A stretch of DNA of 64,000 nt, from the NCBI GenBank assembly GCA_030490835.1, contig CM059972.1:5672264-5736263 (forward strand), in the 5' to 3' direction. A program made the translations under genes and the position numbers. The notes beneath the pieces are model-generated. The model saw only the letters and a list, made by a program, of their open reading frames with translations. It did no database searches and was not told the DNA's origin. This document shows positions 61,138 to 64,000 of this stretch, one piece after another; the stretch's first letter is position 1, and each line of letters starts with the position of its first letter. This stretch comes from Annona cherimola. Taxonomy: Eukaryota; Streptophyta; Magnoliopsida; Magnoliales; Annonaceae.

Positions 61138-61576
61138 TGTAACGCCCCAGGCCTAACAGTAAGGTATTGTCCGCTTTGGGCCTTAGCCCGCACGGTTTTG
61201 CCCTTCTGGGTTCACGAGCATCCCATCTTTCCCCAAAAGGCGCCTCACTGAAGTACCTGACAGCTTTCACTTATAACCCAGGCTCCCCCCCTCTCATCCT
61301 AACCAATGTGGGATATCACATTCACCTCCTCTTGGGGCTCCAGCGTCCCCGCTGGACACATCGGCCGGAGGTCGGGAGTCGGCTCTGATACCATTTGTAA
61401 CGCCCCAGGCCTAACAGTAAGGTATTGTCCGCTTTGGGCCTCGGCCCGCACGGTTTTGCCCTTCTGGGTTCACGAGCATCCCGTCCTTCCCCAAAAGGCG
61501 CCTCACTGAAGTACCTGACAGCTTTCACTTATAACCCAGGCTCCCCCCCTCATCCTAACCAATGTGGGATATCACA
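61138..61576 (-). mobile_element. complete TRIM retrotransposon
   Basis: Two direct repeats, 61138-61320 (183 bp) and 61396-61576 (181 bp), differ by four transitions and one 2-bp indel. On the minus strand each starts TGTGATATCCCACATTGG and ends GGGGCGTTACA, a TG...CA LTR. The 75-bp internal part starts AA followed by TGGTATCAGAGC (61382-61393 on +), the primer binding site for initiator Met-tRNA, and ends in a purine-rich stretch (AAGAGGAGGTGAA). A 5-bp target duplication GGATC flanks the element (61133-61137 and 61577-61581). Tiny LTRs with a PBS and no coding region define TRIM elements, and this LTR type (GGGATATCACA, CAAAGCGGACAATA) recurs in many plants. Confidence 0.94.
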
Positions 61577-61581
61577 GGATC

Positions 61582-62850
61582 TTTTCAGAATTCAAGCCAC
61601 TCAAAATCCAACAGCTCGGACCAGTTGGTCTTCTTACATGCCCAGGCTCTCTGCTCAACTTTTATTTCGCATGCAGGTTCTTTCGTCATCCTCTTTCTTT
61701 TCCCAAAATAAAAAGAGAAATACGCCTGATTTGTTTGTCCCTTCATCTTATATGCGTTTTAATAAGGTTTGACATTTTGAGTGTTAATCCTATTTTTTTT
61801 TATTATTACAGCTATATTTCAATTATTTTTCACAAATTTTCATTAAAATTAATATATCTATTTTATTTCTCAAAAAAATATCTATTTTATGTTTATTCTT
61901 TTTGTACATAATCATAATCCTTATCATATCACATTAAACTCTTACTTTTTATACTTTTCTACACAAAACTTCCCCGCTTTTTTTTGACCTCCAACCAAAC
62001 TAACCCATTGATAGATGTCAAGGTTGTCATTTCTTGGTAAGATAGTTTCTTCCTTTAGTTTCTTCCTTCAGCTCTTGTTACATGAATATTCATGGAGAGT
62101 CCTGATGAGATGATCCTTTGTAAGATATTTGTCTTCTCCTTTTCTACCTTTTTCTTCCTTAATGGCTAGAGGGCTATATAGACTCCTCTTTCATTCCACC
62201 TATTCTTTCACCATCATCATTGACTTAAAAGCATAGTGCTAGACATCCGTAATACAAATATACAATCCGAATAGCTTTTCTTTTTACCCCACCTTTTTAC
62301 CTCCCCCGAGTCAAATCAATCTGGAACATCAATTGCCCGCCGGTGATGAGTTGAAGACCACCTATCACTGGTAAATTTCGCCAAAAGCACTTCCAGCAGC
62401 TCGGCGGCACCGGGCGGCTGCTGTTGCTATATATATGATGTCGAACGCCTCTTGCTTAGTCTACATCATCCATCTTTATCGAAGCCAGATCTTGGAAGTA
62501 AGGGGGCGGCTTCTCCTTAGTCGGCATCAACTTTAGCCAGGCACATGGTTGGAACTCGGAATGGCGGCTTTTGTATATGCAATTCCTTTAAATTTTAAAA
62601 TTTTCATGTTTGATGGAAAATCTAATCTATTCATTATATTTAATATCGTTTCATCCAAATTCAATATATGCATACGCCACATTTGCTTAAAATATTCATT
62701 TACATATGTATTGGAATGTAGTAGTACTTTATAGAATCATTTATTCATATAGTAATGATATTTTAGATGGTTTAGATGTTGAAAACTAGTTTAAATTAAT
62801 TGGGTTAGGGTCAAAATAAAATCAAGTTGCACATCAAGTTTTGTTGCTAT
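61582..62850. other. gene-free intergenic stretch with old MITE pieces
   Basis: About 61755-62005 carries eroded Tourist-like sequence ending CCAAACTAACCC. About 62570-62830 resembles the 4161-4721 foldback interior. A GC-richer part at 62290-62540 has no recognisable gene. A micro-insertion at 61854 is listed separately. Confidence 0.42.
61854..61890 (+). mobile_element. tail-only micro-insertion 13
   Basis: ATATCTATTTTAT (13 bp, perfect) occurs at 61854-61866 and 61878-61890 around the 11-bp insert TTCTCAAAAAA. The host sequence is itself an old Tourist-like MITE. Confidence 0.6.
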
Positions 62851-62854
62851 TTTA

Positions 62855-63419
62855 GGGCATGTTTGGGTACACACAAAATTCTTCAAATCAAAACTTTTTA
62901 ATATAAAACTTTTTGTTCACCACCACTATTCTATTTTTTAATCGTTTCTTCACCTATTCCTATATAATTATTTTACTTTTCAATCATTTCTACATAATTA
63001 GCCATAGAATTAATCTATTATTTTAACTTTATTTATTTTACTCCTTATCATAACTTTTGTTTATCATATTATTTTCTCTTAAGGTATGTTTGTATTACAA
63101 TAAAACTTTTCAACCAATAGTTTTCCATAATTTTTTTTTACTTTTCATAATTATCCTATTTTAAAATTATTTTTCATATTTTTTTTATACAAATTAACTT
63201 ACTTTTCAATCATTTTCACACATCTACTCATATAACTAACATATCTATTTTAACTTTATTATTTTTACACATTATCATTACTTTTATCATATCATGTCAT
63301 TTTTTTTTATCAATTTAACAACTTTTACACTAACAATTTTTTATCAAAAAGTTTTATCATTTCTCAAACACGCCATCAAAGATTTTTTATTAAAAGTTTT
63401 ATTATTCACCGAACACACC
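62855..63419. mobile_element. Tourist-like MITE with a second copy nested inside
   Basis: The outer element starts GGGCATGTTTGG (62855) and ends CGAACACACCTT (63419). At about 63083 a second copy begins GGTATGTTTGTATT and ends CTCAAACACGCC (63374). The outer element then resumes with its own right-end block (TTATTAAAAGTTTTATTATTC). Both are non-coding. Confidence 0.55.
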
Positions 63420-63717
63420 TTTGGTTGTTTGTCGATGGATATAATGGCACTAAAAAATGATGTGGACATTTGTTATACCCGGACACTTAGCAACAACCTT
63501 TCATGTCACTTAAAACTGGCCACGTCCCATTTCCTTTTCACTTGATACTCTTAATTAGCTTGGCAGCCTCACCTGGAATTTTGTGGCTGCATGCTGGCCA
63601 CTCAAATGGTCTACATATTTGAAATTCATGTCCCTGTCGGATCCGATGTTGCTAGCTAGCTGCTCATCTAAATGCATACGTACGACATGCACGCGCACGC
63701 TTGTCTCAAAGGACAAT

Positions 63718-64000
63718 GCTCAGACCACCAGGGGCGCGCCCTGGTGGTCAGCGTCGTCGCCTCGTGTATGTGCGGGCGCTGGTTCGAATCTCCTCCGGAG
63801 CAAAGTGGGAGCAAAAAGTGTGGTCTCCCGTTTAATTCGTGGGAGCAAAGTGGTCTCCCGTTTAATTATTCGAAGCTGTGTCTTCCTGTGTACTTGGTGG
63901 AGCGGTGTCTCCAAATTTGTTAGAATGTCTCTGATCTTCAGTGTAATATGTGTTGAGATGTATGTAAATATCTCCCCATCAAAAAAAAAAAAAAAAAAAA
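63718..64000 (+). mobile_element. tRNA-derived SINE with poly(A) tail, cut by window end
   Basis: GGTTCGAATCT at 63781-63791 is a good B-box, about 35 bp after a tRNA-like TGGTGGTCAGCGTCGTCG. The head starts with a perfect 10-bp inverted repeat, ACCACCAGGG (63724-63733) and CCCTGGTGGT (63739-63748). The body has the GGGAGCAAA...GTGGTCTCCCGTTTAATT module twice (63808-63840 and 63841-63870). The 3' end is TCTCCCCATC followed by at least 20 A running off the window, so its target duplication cannot be seen. It is the best-preserved member of the SINE family here. Confidence 0.7.

Noticed and set aside
61052..61772. Several 67-115 codon frames on both strands
   Set aside because: They fall in the two LTRs of the TRIM, which explains why nearly identical peptides appear twice.

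Overview
This window is nuclear DNA of a flowering plant. It is AT-rich, has long intergenic spaces full of decayed transposons, and has widely spaced genes with GT-AG introns. All four protein genes have their closest remembered relatives in plants. The species cannot be named from the sequence. All four genes lie on the + strand.

Layout. 1-23.2 kb holds no gene I can support. It contains a 5'-truncated RTE-type LINE (2904-3976), several foldback/MITE elements (4161-4721, 9113-9570, 10887-11162, 15.2-15.9 kb, 17.97-18.32 kb, 19431-19721) and a SINE (22.46-22.66 kb). 23420-23695 is a one-exon mini zinc finger (MIF) gene. 24.2-38.4 kb is again repeat-rich and gene-free; its most striking item is a near-perfect 78-bp hairpin at 32.6-32.9 kb. 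39022-47227 is a nine-exon NADH-cytochrome b5 reductase gene (CBR1-like), whose seventh intron carries a near-full-length RTE LINE in antisense, bounded by a perfect 17-bp target duplication. 50532-55424 is a nine-exon chloroplast-type cysteine synthase family gene that matches the S-sulfocysteine synthase (CS26) subtype. 58653-60428 is an intronless CDC45 coding region with a probable 5'-UTR intron, two E2F-type sites and an overlapping upstream ORF. A complete 439-bp TRIM retrotransposon (LTR-PBS-LTR with a 5-bp target duplication) lies 0.7 kb downstream. The window ends in a cluster of nested MITEs and a poly(A)-tailed SINE.

The four genes do not form a pathway. They cover developmental regulation (MIF), ER electron transfer to cytochrome b5 (CBR1), plastid sulfur metabolism (CS26-like) and replication initiation (CDC45).

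The most unusual pattern is not a gene. Thirteen sites across the window show the same architecture: a 9-24 bp insert, usually ending in an A-run (or the reverse complement), flanked by a 12-20 bp direct duplication of the target. They look like retrotransposition events that copied almost nothing but a poly(A) tail, although repair-generated tandem duplication with filler is a real alternative. I found no convincing new multi-gene system.
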